A stretch of 64,000 nucleotides of DNA from Bryobacterales bacterium F-183. Lineage in GTDB: Bacteria > Acidobacteriota > Terriglobia > Bryobacterales > Bryobacteraceae. The notes under the pieces were generated by a model. The model was not told the DNA's origin, searched no databases, and saw nothing but the letters and a program-made list of their open reading frames with translations. Below are positions 1 to 9,782 of this stretch, piece by piece (position 1 is the stretch's first letter; each line of letters opens with the position of its first letter). Location of the stretch: the NCBI GenBank assembly GCA_016865505.2, contig AP025252.1, positions 3,720,001 to 3,784,000 of the forward strand. The letters run 5' to 3'. A program made the position numbers and the translations under genes.

Positions 1-1
1 G

Positions 2-979
2 GCGGAGTCACGTCGCGCACAGCAAGCGGCGCTGCTAAACAACTATGGCAACCGGCTTGGTGCCCTTGGGGATCGGAAAGCGGCGAAGGAGGCGACAGGC
101 GAATCGGTAGCGATTCGGAGAAAGCTGGCAATCGCGCGACCAGACCTCTACCTTGCGGATTTGGCGGGTTCGCTGACCAACTACGGAAATAGGCTTCGCG
201 ACCTCGGGGAAAGGGAGGCGGCTAAGGAAGCGGCGGGCGAGGCGGTAGTGATCTATCGCAAGCTGGCAGAAGCGCGACCGGACGCCTTCCTGCCCAACTT
301 GGCGAAGGTGCTGAACAACTACGGGAACATGCTCAGCGACCTCGGGGAGCAGGAAGTGGCGAAGGAAGCGGCGGGCGAGGCGCTAGTGATTCGACGGAAG
401 CTGGCGGAAGCGCGACCGGAGGCCTTTCTCCCGGACTTGGCGAGATCGCTGAACAACTATGGAAATAGGCTCAGCGATCTCGGGCAACGCGAAGCGGCGA
501 AGGAAGCGGCGAGCGAGGCGGTCGTGATTCGGCGTAAGCTAGCCGCAGCGCGACCCGACGCCTTCCTGCCCAACTTGGCGACGTCCCTGAACAACTATGG
601 AGGGATGCTCGCCGCCTGCGGGGAACGGGAAGCGGCGAAGGAAGCGGCAGGCGAGGCGGTAGCGATTTATCGCAAGCTGGCGGCAGCACGACCGGACGCT
701 TTCGTGCACGGCTTGGCGGCGTCGCTGGCTGCATTTGCGATGGTGACAGACGACCCCCGCGAATCGGGGGCGTTGTTTCATGAGGCACTTCGAACATTGG
801 TGCCAATATTTCTGCGGTTGCCAAAAGCGCATGCGCACCTCATTGGTCGGATCGTGGCCGACTACATCGAAGTGTGCGAGGACCTCGGCTCACCGCTAGA
901 CGTGGACCTGCTGATGCTGATTCTTCCAGTCTTGGCGCAGTTACAAAACAACAATTCGCAAGGAAATACAGAAGGATGA
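2..979 (+). CDS. Tandem tetratricopeptide-repeat protein, N-terminus outside the window
   Basis: The reading frame is already open at the first bases, so the gene begins upstream. The visible 325 residues hold five near-identical 46-residue units, each with the pattern LNNYGNRLSDLG, then EREAAKEAAGEAVVIYRKLA, then ARPDAFLPDLA. This is a TPR of the Kinesin-light-chain/TPR_10 style found in bacterial signalling and conflict NTPases. A non-repeat helical tail of about 80 residues follows. The stop overlaps the start of the next small gene (ATGA at 976-979), so the two are translationally coupled. TPRs bind proteins; no enzymatic domain is visible here. A STAND NTPase or CHAT protease domain upstream would be typical but cannot be seen. 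Function is unknown. Confidence 0.85.
   Translation, partial: AESRRAQQAALLNNYGNRLGALGDRKAAKEATGESVAIRRKLAIARPDLYLADLAGSLTNYGNRLRDLGEREAAKEAAGEAVVIYRKLAEARPDAFLPNLAKVLNNYGNMLSDLGEQEVAKEAAGEALVIRRKLAEARPEAFLPDLARSLNNYGNRLSDLGQREAAKEAASEAVVIRRKLAAARPDAFLPNLATSLNNYGGMLAACGEREAAKEAAGEAVAIYRKLAAARPDAFVHGLAASLAAFAMVTDDPRESGALFHEALRTLVPIFLRLPKAHAHLIGRIVADYIEVCEDLGSPLDVDLLMLILPVLAQLQNNNSQGNTEG
35..724 (+). repeat. Five 138-bp in-frame tandem repeats inside the TPR gene
   Basis: Copies of the CTGAACAACTATGG-type unit start at 35, 173, 311, 449 and 587, an exact 138-bp (46-codon) period. The similarity is visible in the DNA, not only in the protein (shared GGCGAAGGAAGCGGCGGGCG-like stretches), which points to recent duplication or gene conversion between units. 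The array probably continues upstream of the window. Confidence 0.9.
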
Positions 980-1347
980 CTACCGACTACATGCTGCTGG
1001 CCAGCACCCTGTTTAACTTCCTGCTCCCCCACCTCAACTACGTCCGAGGCAAGGTCGCAGACAGCGCGCTATCCGAATCAGGCAAGGCACTCGTCGGCCT
1101 CCTGAAAGACAAATGGCTCGGCAAAAGCGAAGCCGCCAAAGCGGTCGTCGCAGCAGCCGACCCCGCCGACTCCAACGACCGCGATGCCATACTCGCCCAA
1201 CTGAAAAAGGCGCTCAAGGCCGACCCCGAGTTTGCCAAGGAAGCCGAAAAGCTCGCCACCAACGCCGGCTTGCAGCTATCCATCACAGGGGATAACAACA
1301 AAACCGCCGTGGTGCAGGGCACTGGCAACACCGTCAGCATCAGTTAG
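976..1347 (+). CDS. Small helical protein with C-terminal GDNN/GTGN tail
   Basis: This is 123 residues from the ATG that overlaps the TPR stop; the longer upstream start at 874 lies inside the TPR gene and is less likely. The N-terminus (residues 1-45) is hydrophobic and amphipathic. The middle (50-100) is Ala/Lys/Asp-rich helix. The C-terminus reads [21 protein letters not shown], a short beta-type GDNN...GxGN repeat that I associate with small partner proteins next to TPR or NTPase genes in predicted bacterial conflict operons. It ends in TTAG shared with the stop codon of the convergent HNH gene. No catalytic motif is seen. An effector or adaptor role is inference only. Confidence 0.75.
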   Translation: MTTDYMLLASTLFNFLLPHLNYVRGKVADSALSESGKALVGLLKDKWLGKSEAAKAVVAAADPADSNDRDAILAQLKKALKADPEFAKEAEKLATNAGLQLSITGDNNKTAVVQGTGNTVSIS

Positions 1348-1877
1348 TAAAACAGATACTTCCGCCACTGGTCGTCGCTACGCGCCTGCAGCCGCATCAG
1401 ATGCCGCGACGTATGCAAGCTGAACGGACGCGGCGTCCGCGCCAACCGCATCCCCGCTTCATCCGGCGTGCGATTCCCCTTGCGGTTATTGCACGTCACA
1501 CAGCAAGCCACCAGATTCTCCCAGGAGCTATCGCCAGACCGCGACCTCGGCACCACATGATCGAGCGTCAACTCCCCACTGGGCAGGATCTTGTGGCAGT
1601 ACTGGCAAGTAAACCGGTCGCGCAGCAAAATGTTCTTGCGCGATAAGGCGCGTGTCTGAATCGGAATGCGACGGTAATCGAGAAGCCGGATCACGCTCGG
1701 AATGTGGAGCGTAGACCGGCTGGAGTGGACGTGTGCCTGCCCTTGTTCTTCCACCGAAGCTACACCCTTCAACAACAGGACGAGCGCACGGCGGGCGGCG
1801 CAAACATTGATGGGTTCGTAGCTGGCGTTAAGCACCAAGACCGGCCTTTGCAGTCGTTCCTGTGCATGCATCATCAT
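1344..1877 (-). CDS. HNH endonuclease family protein
   Basis: This 177-residue protein has an HNH_5 type domain. Cys91-x2-Cys94 and Cys126-x2-Cys129 form the zinc knuckle around the catalytic [13 protein letters not shown] segment (His107) and the WENLVACC asparagine. The N-terminal half ([23 protein letters not shown]) matches the widespread stand-alone HNH family of actinobacteria, deinococci and acidobacteria, whose cellular role is undefined. Three consecutive ATG codons occur at the start, preceded by a GGGAGGGAGAA ribosome site. It is probably a DNA nuclease. It does not look like part of a restriction system, as no methylase is adjacent. Confidence 0.88.
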   Translation of the reverse strand: MMMHAQERLQRPVLVLNASYEPINVCAARRALVLLLKGVASVEEQGQAHVHSSRSTLHIPSVIRLLDYRRIPIQTRALSRKNILLRDRFTCQYCHKILPSGELTLDHVVPRSRSGDSSWENLVACCVTCNNRKGNRTPDEAGMRLARTPRPFSLHTSRHLMRLQARSDDQWRKYLFY

Positions 1878-1961
1878 TCGAACTTCTCCCTCCCGAATCG
1901 GTAGTAGTCGTATCTGGCGGTCAGCGCATCAAAAAAGAAAAATCGTAAGTCGTTCTATCCT

Positions 1962-2786
1962 TCAAGCCCCGGCAGCGCGGGCGGCACGCTTCTTCGTGTA
2001 AATGGGTTCCGGACCCACCTTCCACGCAAAGCGCCGATCGGCGCGGGCTAACGTCAATATCGAAACCCGGCTGGCCCCGCCCGTACGCCGCAGCAGTCGC
2101 GCGGCAGAAGCGGCAGTGGCGCCGGTGGTCAAAACATCGTCAATCAACAGGACGTGCTTTCCCGGGACGCTGTTGCGTCGCACGCGGAACACACCCTTCA
2201 CGTTCGATTGGCGAGCGGCAAAGCTAAGTCCAGCCTGCGCGGGCGATGCCTTCACGCGCCGCAGCAGACGCCCCTCGTACGGGATGCCGGTCCAATCCGC
2301 GACCTCGCGAGCCAGCAGGTCCGCCTGATTAAAGCCGCGGTCCCACTGCTTACGCCAGTGCAAAGGCATCGGCGCGATCAGGTCGAACTGTTCGTCGCGG
2401 GGCAGGGCATCGATCAACAGACGCGCCAGCGGACCCGCCAGCGTATCCACCCGCTCGTACTTGTACACGTGAATCAGACGGCGCAGCGTACCGTCGTAGC
2501 TGCCGTAGCTCCAGGCGTAATCCAGCCCTTCGGGTTCGGCATGGCACGCCGGACAGATGCCGTCGTCGTTGAGTGTTTCGGGATTGAGAAAAGGAGCGCG
2601 GCAGCGCGCGCATTGGTACTCCGCCTCAATCGGGCAGGCGGCAAGATCCAGGCATTCCTGACAGACCGGGATGCGGGTAAGCTTCTGGAGGGGTTTGGCG
2701 CAGCAGCGGCAGTTGTCGGGGAAAATCAGCCTGGAAAATAGGCCGTGAAAGGCCGTCCGGGCTGGGCGAAGAGCCACACCCGCCAT
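1962..2786 (-). CDS. comF: ComF family phosphoribosyltransferase-like protein
   Basis: The 274 residues begin with a double zinc ribbon (four CxxC-type pairs between residues 26 and 82) followed by a type I phosphoribosyltransferase fold. Its PRPP-loop motif VLLIDDVLTTGAT lies at 212-224 and the conserved PMPLHWRKQWDRGFNQ segment near 140-155. ComF helps move single-stranded DNA during natural transformation in Gram-positive and some Gram-negative bacteria; related GntX proteins act in gluconate use. It stands alone here, so a DNA uptake role is inferred from the family only. Confidence 0.88.
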   Translation of the reverse strand: MAGVALRPARTAFHGLFSRLIFPDNCRCCAKPLQKLTRIPVCQECLDLAACPIEAEYQCARCRAPFLNPETLNDDGICPACHAEPEGLDYAWSYGSYDGTLRRLIHVYKYERVDTLAGPLARLLIDALPRDEQFDLIAPMPLHWRKQWDRGFNQADLLAREVADWTGIPYEGRLLRRVKASPAQAGLSFAARQSNVKGVFRVRRNSVPGKHVLLIDDVLTTGATAASAARLLRRTGGASRVSILTLARADRRFAWKVGPEPIYTKKRAARAAGA

Positions 2787-2883
2787 ACTCTGAACAGAGG
2801 TTACAAACGCCCGGGCACTAGGGAAAGCCCACCTCCAGCAGAATTTCTTCCAGCGTACAACATTTTCGGGTTGGAATGTGAAA

Positions 2884-2905
2884 GGACCCCAACGCTTTGG
2901 GGTCC
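2884..2905 (-). terminator. Hairpin terminator after the Gly-rich secreted protein gene
   Basis: A perfect 9-bp stem GGACCCCAA / TTGGGGTCC with a 4-base loop lies 20 bases past the stop codon of the minus-strand gene ending at 2926. On the minus strand it is followed by TTTC, a short and imperfect T-tract. Confidence 0.65.
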
Positions 2906-2925
2906 CTTCGATTTTCGATTACGAT

Positions 2926-3918
2926 CTAGCGGCGCCAGCCTCGGCCTCCTCCCCAGCCTCTACCGCCACCCCAGCCACGACCGGCGAACACCGTGATGCT
3001 AGGACCCCAGCCGAACCCGTATCCAGGACCCCAGCCCCAGCCAGGACCCCAACCGCCCCAACCGGGTCCCCACAATCCGGGTCCGCCCCACCATCCGCCG
3101 CCCATCGCGAGCGAAGGCTGCCGGACCTGTATCCGAGGCTGTGCCGCGCGATTCTCATAGTCGTTCTGCTGTACCGTGCGAAACGCCTGTTGCGACCGGG
3201 AAGTATCCACCGTCACAGGTTCCACCAGACGGAACCGCATCAGCGCTTCCGGTGGGACCTCAGTATGACGTCCGCGACCGAACAGTACGCCAATCGTCGA
3301 CGCGCCGGCGCCAGCAATCGCACCCATACCCGCGCCGAATCCACCGGCAGCAGCAGCGCCAATCGCGGCACCCGCGCCAGTGGTCGTACCGATAATCGCC
3401 GCATCATTACCCTTGCTCGTACCACCGTTGAACTCCATCAACTGGGTACGCACCGGAACCTGCTGGCCGTCGACAAGACTCAGTTCGGTGATTTCAATTC
3501 CGAGGCGCGACGTACCCTTCACCCGGCCTGCCTTCACCACATCGGTAATGCGACCGGTAATCGTCTGGCCCCGCCGCGCGACAACCACGCCGTCCGCGAC
3601 AATCGGTGCCTGCAACGTCGCGCTAAAGCTGTCGCCAATGCGATTGAACTGCGTGGAAAGCGGCTGGTCTACCCGAAGACTCACCCAGGCCCCGGCCGGA
3701 ATCACAATCTGATTCGGGATCATCGCCGGACCTGCAGGCATCGCTTGTTGCTGTTGTTGAGGTTCATCGGCAGCAGGCACAGCAGGAGCCGTCGCTGCCG
3801 GAGGTTCGTCCGCTCGTGGCCAGCCATTTTGAGGAGTGCCGGTGGCCGCCGTTTGTGCGAAAGTGGCCGCTGACACCCCGGCTGCCAGTATCAGGGAGCG
3901 TAATCGAGGATGTCTCAT
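2926..3918 (-). CDS. Secreted protein with Gly/Trp-rich C-terminus
   Basis: This 330-residue protein starts with a signal peptide (cleavage probably after TFAQ, residue ~22) and a Pro/Ala/Gln linker (30-65). The conserved core (about 68-170) begins IPAGAWVSLRVDQPLSTQ and resembles an acidobacterial family with a beta-rich, conjugation-protein-like fold. A Gly/Ala stretch (165-205) resembles glycine-zipper membrane-spanning segments of outer-membrane proteins. The last 70 residues are mostly Gly and Trp (GPGWGGWGPGWGWGPG). It is probably envelope-associated; function is unknown. It is a single-gene unit with its own terminator. Confidence 0.75.
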   Translation of the reverse strand: MRHPRLRSLILAAGVSAATFAQTAATGTPQNGWPRADEPPAATAPAVPAADEPQQQQQAMPAGPAMIPNQIVIPAGAWVSLRVDQPLSTQFNRIGDSFSATLQAPIVADGVVVARRGQTITGRITDVVKAGRVKGTSRLGIEITELSLVDGQQVPVRTQLMEFNGGTSKGNDAAIIGTTTGAGAAIGAAAAGGFGAGMGAIAGAGASTIGVLFGRGRHTEVPPEALMRFRLVEPVTVDTSRSQQAFRTVQQNDYENRAAQPRIQVRQPSLAMGGGWWGGPGLWGPGWGGWGPGWGWGPGYGFGWGPSITVFAGRGWGGGRGWGGGRGWRR

Positions 3919-4065
3919 GCCATGTAAAAGAGCAATTTCTGTGCCATGCCTAAGTGTATGAAAACAGGTGTAAGCCGTTGATTTTACAATGGTGGCGTAT
4001 CACCGCCGGTGGTGGTTTTCAACCAGACTACAGTTTCACCTTAGTACGTGCCGATATGTAGGTCT

Positions 4066-4851
4066 GTGAAAGTCTTTGTGTTGTGCGGCGGCATGGGCAC
4101 GCGCCTAAGGGAAGAAACCGAGTACCGTCCAAAGCCAATGGTCGAGGTCGGCGGCCGCCCGATCCTCTGGCACATCATGAAGTACTACTCGCACTTCGGC
4201 TTCCGGGACTTCGTCCTTTGCCTCGGCTACCGCGGCCGCGTCATTAAGGAATACTTCCTGAACTATGAGGCGATGAATAATGACTTCACCATCTGCCTCG
4301 GCCGCACCAACCAGATCCAGTTCCACAACGAGCATCGCGAACAGGGTTTTCATGTCACCCTGGCCGAAACCGGCCTCGAAACCATGACCGGTGGCCGCAT
4401 CAAGCGCGCCGCCAAGTACCTCGGCGATGACGACGACACGTTCCTCATGACCTACGGCGACGGCCTCTCGAACGTCGACCTCCACGCCCTCGTGGACTTC
4501 CACAAGTCCCACGGCAAGATCGCCACCGTCACCAGCGTCAATCCCCCGGTCCGCTACGGCATCCTCGGCATGGACCAGGGCGGCCACGTCACAGACTTCT
4601 TTGAAAAGCCGATCTCGCGCGACAACATCAGCGCCGGCTTCTTTGTCTTCAACCGCAAGGTGCTGGACTACATCGACGACGATCAGACGGTCTTTGAAAA
4701 CGGCCCTCTCGAACGCCTCACCGCAGAAGGCCAGCTCATGGCGTACCGTCACAAAGGCTTCTTCTACGCGATGGACACCTATCGCGAGTACGTCCAACTC
4801 AACGACATGTGGCAGTCCGGCGACGCCCCATGGAAGGTCTGGGCCGCGTAA
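4066..4851 (+). CDS. rfbF: Glucose-1-phosphate cytidylyltransferase
   Basis: The enzyme makes CDP-glucose from glucose-1-phosphate and CTP, the entry step to CDP-3,6-dideoxyhexoses in O-antigen and other surface glycans. The nucleotide-binding signature [22 protein letters not shown] is at the extreme N-terminus, and the tail [33 protein letters not shown] is typical of RfbF/DdhA. I place the start at GTG 4066 (MKVFVLCGG, 261 residues, the family length); an in-frame GTG at 4048 would add six residues with no family support. Its stop TAA overlaps the next ATG by one base, opening a tight operon. Confidence 0.93.
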   Translation: MKVFVLCGGMGTRLREETEYRPKPMVEVGGRPILWHIMKYYSHFGFRDFVLCLGYRGRVIKEYFLNYEAMNNDFTICLGRTNQIQFHNEHREQGFHVTLAETGLETMTGGRIKRAAKYLGDDDDTFLMTYGDGLSNVDLHALVDFHKSHGKIATVTSVNPPVRYGILGMDQGGHVTDFFEKPISRDNISAGFFVFNRKVLDYIDDDQTVFENGPLERLTAEGQLMAYRHKGFFYAMDTYREYVQLNDMWQSGDAPWKVWAA

Positions 4852-5885
4852 TGAGCACCAACTTCTGGAAAGGCCGCCCCGTCCTCGTCACCGGCGCCAC
4901 AGGACTCGTCGGCAGTTGGGTCGTCAAATCGCTCCTCGCCGAACAGGCCGACGTCGTATGCCTCGTGCGGGACTGGGTGCCCCAATCGGAACTCCACCGC
5001 TCGGGTGACGCTCTCCGCGTCCGCACCGTCCAGGGCGACATCGTCCATCAGGCGCTGCTCGAACGCGCGCTTGGCGAATACGAAATCGACACCGTCATCC
5101 ATCTGGCCGCGCAGACCATCGTCGGCGTAGCCAACCGCAACCCGGTGTCGACATTTGAATCGAATATACAAGGGACATGGGCTTTGCTCGAGGCTTGCAG
5201 ACGCTCGCCGGCCGTACGCCAGGTCGTCGTCGCTTCCTCGGACAAGGCCTATGGGGATCAAGAAAAACTCCCCTATGAGGAGTCCGCCCCGCTCGAAGGG
5301 CGGCATCCGTACGACGTCAGCAAAAGCTGCGCAGACCTGATCGCGCAAGCCTACGCCCACAGCTACAACTTGCCCGTCGTCGTCACCCGCTGCGGCAACT
5401 TCTACGGCGGTGGCGACCTCAACTGGAACCGCATCATTCCGGGCACCATCCGGTCGCTACTGCAGGGCCAAGCGCCGGTGATCCGGTCGGACGGCCAATT
5501 CATTCGGGACTATTTCTATGTCGAGGACGGCGCCGCCGCCTACCTGATGCTTGCCGAAAAGCTCGCCGCAGATCGCACACTCGCCGGCCACGCCTTCAAC
5601 TTCTCGAACGAGAGCCAGGTCACCGTACTCGAACTCGTCGAGCGCCTCACCTGCGAAATGGGCCTCGACATCGCGCCCGACGTACGCAACCAGGCCTCGA
5701 ATGAAATCCGCAACCAGCACCTGAGCGCCGAAAAAGCCCGCACCATGCTCGGCTGGAAGCCGCTCTTCGACCTCGACGAAGGCCTCCGCCGCACCGTCGC
5801 CTGGTACCGCCAGTTCTTCGACGCGCAAACAGAAGCCCTGCGCGGCCAGTCCGTACAGCGCCTGCAAGAGGCGGTGTCGCGTTGA
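4851..5885 (+). CDS. rfbG: CDP-glucose 4,6-dehydratase
   Basis: This extended short-chain dehydrogenase has 344 residues. It converts CDP-glucose to CDP-4-keto-6-deoxyglucose with tightly bound NAD. The Rossmann motif GATGLVGSW lies near residue 15, the catalytic YDVSK near 150, and the family-specific [22 protein letters not shown] near 190. The ATG at 4851 overlaps the rfbF stop; longer in-frame starts lie inside rfbF. The product is the substrate of RfbH encoded next. Confidence 0.93.
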   Translation: MSTNFWKGRPVLVTGATGLVGSWVVKSLLAEQADVVCLVRDWVPQSELHRSGDALRVRTVQGDIVHQALLERALGEYEIDTVIHLAAQTIVGVANRNPVSTFESNIQGTWALLEACRRSPAVRQVVVASSDKAYGDQEKLPYEESAPLEGRHPYDVSKSCADLIAQAYAHSYNLPVVVTRCGNFYGGGDLNWNRIIPGTIRSLLQGQAPVIRSDGQFIRDYFYVEDGAAAYLMLAEKLAADRTLAGHAFNFSNESQVTVLELVERLTCEMGLDIAPDVRNQASNEIRNQHLSAEKARTMLGWKPLFDLDEGLRRTVAWYRQFFDAQTEALRGQSVQRLQEAVSR

Positions 5886-7225
5886 GTCTCGTCGCCCTCG
5901 CCTCGCTCACCGGCGAACGCACCGCCGACAAGGTTCGCGACGAAATCCGCGAACTCGTCGCCGAGTACCATCGCCTGGCATTCCCCGCCAAAGGCTTTGA
6001 ACCCGGCGTCACCCAGGCCCCCTTTGGCGGCCGCGTATTCGACGCTGACGAAGTACAGCACTTGGTCGACGCCTCGCTCGACTTCTGGCTCACCACCGGA
6101 CGCTTCGCCCGCCAGTTCGAGCGCGATTTCGCCCGCTGGTTCGGCCTGCGCAACTCTTTACTGGTTAACAGCGGATCCTCGGCCAACCTCGTCGCGCTCA
6201 CGGCTCTCACCTCGCCCAAGCTCAGCGACCGCGCCTTACAGCCCGGCGATGAAGTCATCACCGTCGCCGCAGGCTTCCCGACCACCGTCAACCCCATCTT
6301 CCAAAACGGCCTGCGCCCAGTCTTTGTGGATGTCGACGTCCCCACCTACAACGTGGATATCTCCCTCCTCGAAGCCGCACGCTCCGAACGTACTCGCGCT
6401 GTCATGATCGCCCACACCCTGGGCAATCCTTTCGATGCCGAAGCAGTCTCGGCCTTCTGCAAAAAGCACAACCTCTGGCTCGTCGAGGACTGTTGCGATG
6501 CCCTCGGCTCAAAGCTCCACGGCAAGCTCGCCGGTACCTATGGCGACCTCTCGACCGTCAGCTTTTATCCCGCCCACCACATCACCATGGGCGAAGGCGG
6601 CGCCGTACTCACCAACAAGCCGCTCTTAAAGACTCTCGCCGAATCCTTTCGCGACTGGGGTCGCGACTGCTGGTGCGAACCCGGCACCGACAACACCTGC
6701 GGCAAACGGTTTGACTGGCAACTCGGCGAACTCCCCTGCGGTTACGACCACAAGTACACCTACTCGCACATCGGCTACAACCTCAAGGTCACGGACATGC
6801 AAGCGGCCGTCGGCGTCGCGCAGCTCAAAAAGCTGGACCAGTTCATCACCGCCCGCCGCCGCAACTTCGCCAAGCTCTACACGGCTCTGCAGGACCTTCG
6901 CGATGTCCTCATCCTGCCCGAACCCACGCCCGGCTCGGAACCAAGCTGGTTCGGCTTCCCCATCGGTATCCGCCCGGAATCGGGCATCGAACGCAACACT
7001 GTCGTGCGCTTCCTCGAAGCACGCAAGATCCAAACCCGTCTGCTATTCGCCGGCAACCTCACGCGCCAACCGGCCTACGCAGGCCGCGACTTCCGCATCG
7101 CCAGCAGCCTTGATCGCACAGATTTCGTCATGAACCAAGTCTTCTGGATCGGCGTCTACCCCGGCCTTTCCGACGCCGCGCTGGACTTCATGCAGGCATC
7201 CATTCGCGAGGCGGTCCGTCAATGA
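5882..7225 (+). CDS. rfbH: CDP-4-keto-6-deoxy-D-glucose 3-dehydrase (E1)
   Basis: This 447-residue enzyme uses pyridoxamine phosphate and a [2Fe-2S] cluster to remove the C3 hydroxyl, giving CDP-3,6-dideoxy-4-ketohexose. Two hallmarks separate it from ordinary sugar aminotransferases. The PLP lysine is replaced by histidine in [14 protein letters not shown], and the iron-sulfur cysteines appear in [16 protein letters not shown]. The start is TTG overlapping the rfbG stop by 4 bases. The E3 reductase partner (DdhD/AscD type) is not encoded in this window, so electrons must come from a gene elsewhere. Confidence 0.93.
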   Translation: MSLVALASLTGERTADKVRDEIRELVAEYHRLAFPAKGFEPGVTQAPFGGRVFDADEVQHLVDASLDFWLTTGRFARQFERDFARWFGLRNSLLVNSGSSANLVALTALTSPKLSDRALQPGDEVITVAAGFPTTVNPIFQNGLRPVFVDVDVPTYNVDISLLEAARSERTRAVMIAHTLGNPFDAEAVSAFCKKHNLWLVEDCCDALGSKLHGKLAGTYGDLSTVSFYPAHHITMGEGGAVLTNKPLLKTLAESFRDWGRDCWCEPGTDNTCGKRFDWQLGELPCGYDHKYTYSHIGYNLKVTDMQAAVGVAQLKKLDQFITARRRNFAKLYTALQDLRDVLILPEPTPGSEPSWFGFPIGIRPESGIERNTVVRFLEARKIQTRLLFAGNLTRQPAYAGRDFRIASSLDRTDFVMNQVFWIGVYPGLSDAALDFMQASIREAVRQ

Positions 7226-8256
7226 GCAAGAAGCGCATCAGCGTCGTCACGCCCTGCTACAACGAGGAAGGCAACGTCCGCGAACTCTGCGCCCGAGTCC
7301 GCCGCGTCATGGAAGCGCTGGAGCACCGGTACGACTGGGAACATCTCTTCGTCGACAACGCCTCCAAAGACGCGACAGTCCCCATCCTTCGCGAAATCGC
7401 TGCCCAGGACCGTAACGTCAAAGTCATCGTCAATACGCGCAACTTTGGCCCGCTGCGCTCGCCAGTGAATGGCCTGCTGCAGGCCTCGGGCGACGCCATC
7501 ATCCTCCTCTTCGCCGACCTGCAGGACCCGCCAGAACTCCTCACCGAAATGATCGAGGAATGGGCCCGCGGCACCCCTGTCGTACTGCCCATCAAGTCCA
7601 CCAGCGAAGAAAGTAAGCTCATGTACTGGGTGCGCAGCCAGTTCTACAAGCTCATGCACCGCTTGAGCGACATGGAGACCTACCAGCACTTCACCGGCTT
7701 CGGCCTCTATGACCGCAAAGTGATCGACCTCGTCCGCGCCTTCGACGATCCTTACCCGTACTTCCGCGGCATCATCGCCGAAATCGGCTATCCGTACAAA
7801 AAGATCACCTACAACCAAAAGGCGCGCAAAAGCGGTTTCAGCAAGAACCGTTTTTATGTCTTGTACGACGTGGCGATGCTCGGCATCACCAACGTCTCCA
7901 AGGTCCCGCTGCGTCTGTTTACGTTCTTCGGCTTCGCCTGCGCGCTCCTCAGCATCCTGGCGTCAGCGGTGTACCTGGTGTACAAGCTCGTCTATTGGGA
8001 TTGGTTCAGCGTCGGCGTCGCGCCCGTGGTCATCGGCTTCTTCTTCCTGACGTCGGTGCAACTGGTCTTCGTCGGCCTGTTGTCGGAATACATCGCGGCC
8101 ATCCACACGCAGGTGATGAAGCGCCCACTCACGGTGGAAGCCGAGCGCATCAACTTTGATGATGGAACCGCCACGAACTCGCTAGCGGCTCTACAGAAGC
8201 AAACAGGCGAGTCGGTCGTCCCGTCCCAGCACCAGCAACAACCCACGAGCAAGTAA
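7222..8256 (+). CDS. Family 2 glycosyltransferase, polyprenyl-phosphate type (GtrB/DPM1-like)
   Basis: This has 344 residues: a GT-A domain ([14 protein letters not shown] at the N-terminus, FADLQDPPE as the metal-binding acidic motif near 97) and two C-terminal membrane helices (about 230-305). This layout is typical of enzymes that load a sugar onto undecaprenyl phosphate, the lipid donor used by GT39/GT83 membrane transferases. It overlaps rfbH (ATGA), and the next two genes are exactly such membrane transferases, so it may supply their donor. Confidence 0.88.
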   Translation: MSKKRISVVTPCYNEEGNVRELCARVRRVMEALEHRYDWEHLFVDNASKDATVPILREIAAQDRNVKVIVNTRNFGPLRSPVNGLLQASGDAIILLFADLQDPPELLTEMIEEWARGTPVVLPIKSTSEESKLMYWVRSQFYKLMHRLSDMETYQHFTGFGLYDRKVIDLVRAFDDPYPYFRGIIAEIGYPYKKITYNQKARKSGFSKNRFYVLYDVAMLGITNVSKVPLRLFTFFGFACALLSILASAVYLVYKLVYWDWFSVGVAPVVIGFFFLTSVQLVFVGLLSEYIAAIHTQVMKRPLTVEAERINFDDGTATNSLAALQKQTGESVVPSQHQQQPTSK

Positions 8257-9782
8257 TGGCCACCGCGGCACGGAACTTCGACATGGCGTCAGCCCGTCCT
8301 TCCTGGGCGGGCCGCCTGCACGATCTCTGCGCAGCTATCGACGCAAGACCGCATCTGGTCCTGCCCTTCGCCATCGCGCTCTATCTCGCTGTCTTCGTCC
8401 CGGTCGCCCAGCGCCCACTTTGGTACGACGAAATCAGCACCTTTCACGTCGCCAAGTCGCCGACCCTCGGACACTTCATCGCCTGCTTGACGTCGGTGGA
8501 ACTCTCGCCGCCATTGCAGTTCGTCTTCGTCCGCCTCAGCATGGCGCTGTTCGGCGAATCGCCACTCGCCGTCCGCCTTCCGTCCCTGCTCGCGTTCCTT
8601 GCCGGAAGCCTCATCCTCTTCCGCATCGCCTGGCAGCGCTTCGGCGGAGGCGTCGCCCTTGCGACTCTCGGCCTCTTCTGGGCGATGGCTCCCGGTGCCA
8701 TGGCCGTCGAAGCCCGGCCCTACGGCCTCCTCATGGGCTTCTTCGCCGCGGCGCTCTATTGCTGGCTCGCCGCGCAGAACGAAATCCGCTGGTCACACTG
8801 GCATGCCGGACTCCTGCTCTCCATCACGGCGATGTTTTTGACGCACTGCTTCTCGCCGTTTTACGCCATGGCCATCGGCATCGGCGAACTGGTACGCATC
8901 TGGCAGCGCAAGCGCCTCGATTGGCCCGTCTGGCTGGCGATCCTCGCGCCGCTCACCGTACTCCCGTCGTACCTGCCCCTGCTCCGGACGGCCAAATCGG
9001 TCGTTTTCCCGGACGCCCTACAGGTCACCGCGCTCACCCCCGTAATGTTCTACATCGGGATGCTCACACCTGTCGCCTTGGCCGCCATCCTGATCTTGAT
9101 TTTCGGCATCCGAGGCGCCGGCAAAACGCTTCCCGCGCCCCTCTGGACCTTCGCCATCGCCGCACTCACAGGACCGTTCCTCATCATGGCTTACTCGGCC
9201 GTCAGCCGCGTGCCCTTCTGGAATCGGTACGGCTCTCCCGCCGGAGTCGCCATGGCACTGGTGCTGGCGGCGCTACTGGCCAAGTGGGCGAACGGACGCC
9301 CCGCCATTTCTGTATCCGTCAGCGCGGTCGTATTCACCCTGTTCGCCGTAACCCAAGCCGGCACCCCAGCGTTGATGGCGCCATTTGAAGGCACGAACAC
9401 CGGCTACCGCCAAATCGAGCCGTCGCTCCCCTTAGTCACCGCCAGCGGACTCTCCTTCCTCGAAATGGACCTCCGCGAGCCTGAAACGGTCGCCCGGCGG
9501 GTCGTCTATTTGACCGATCGCGAAGCCGCCATTCGGTACCGCCAGTTCACCATCTTCGAAGGCCTCGCCGACGTCCAAAAAGTCTTCCCCCTGCGCGCCA
9601 AGGTCGCCGCCTATCGCGACTTCACCCGCGACACCCGCCGCTTCCTGGTCCTCACGCGCCCCGAAAGCATGGATGACTGGCTCCTCGACCAAGCACGCGC
9701 CGACGGAGCCAAACCGCAACTTCTCTGGGACAAAAAGACCCCCTATCGCGATCACCAACTCTACGAGGTGCACCTGCCGTGA
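8256..9782 (+). CDS. GT39-type (PMT/ArnT-like) membrane glycosyltransferase, copy 1
   Basis: This 508-residue polytopic protein has about ten membrane helices. The first periplasmic loop carries the acidic LWYDEISTFHVA motif (Asp-Glu, the catalytic region of PMT_2/ArnT enzymes), followed by the conserved ESPLAVRLPSLLAFL helix. Such enzymes move a sugar from a polyprenyl-phosphate donor to lipid or protein on the periplasmic side. A soluble C-terminal domain of about 130 residues starts near ASGLSFLEMDLREPE. The start ATG overlaps the GT2 stop. It is a tandem paralogue of the next gene. Confidence 0.82.
   Translation: MATAARNFDMASARPSWAGRLHDLCAAIDARPHLVLPFAIALYLAVFVPVAQRPLWYDEISTFHVAKSPTLGHFIACLTSVELSPPLQFVFVRLSMALFGESPLAVRLPSLLAFLAGSLILFRIAWQRFGGGVALATLGLFWAMAPGAMAVEARPYGLLMGFFAAALYCWLAAQNEIRWSHWHAGLLLSITAMFLTHCFSPFYAMAIGIGELVRIWQRKRLDWPVWLAILAPLTVLPSYLPLLRTAKSVVFPDALQVTALTPVMFYIGMLTPVALAAILILIFGIRGAGKTLPAPLWTFAIAALTGPFLIMAYSAVSRVPFWNRYGSPAGVAMALVLAALLAKWANGRPAISVSVSAVVFTLFAVTQAGTPALMAPFEGTNTGYRQIEPSLPLVTASGLSFLEMDLREPETVARRVVYLTDREAAIRYRQFTIFEGLADVQKVFPLRAKVAAYRDFTRDTRRFLVLTRPESMDDWLLDQARADGAKPQLLWDKKTPYRDHQLYEVHLP

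Noticed and set aside
35-724. 138-bp periodic repeats as a CRISPR array or minisatellite
   Set aside because: The period is in frame, there are no unique spacers, and the translation is a classic TPR array.
2878-3873. 331-codon open frame on the plus strand opposite the Gly-rich gene
   Set aside because: Its translation is Arg/Pro/Thr-rich without motifs, whereas the minus strand gives a signal peptide, a conserved core and a terminator.
4048-4065. Upstream GTG start for rfbF
   Set aside because: Adds six residues before the invariant MKVFVLCGG start, and no ribosome site favours it.
3919-4065. GGTGGCG...CACCGCC partial dyad upstream of rfbF as an operator
   Set aside because: The arms match only partly and no promoter elements could be placed around them.
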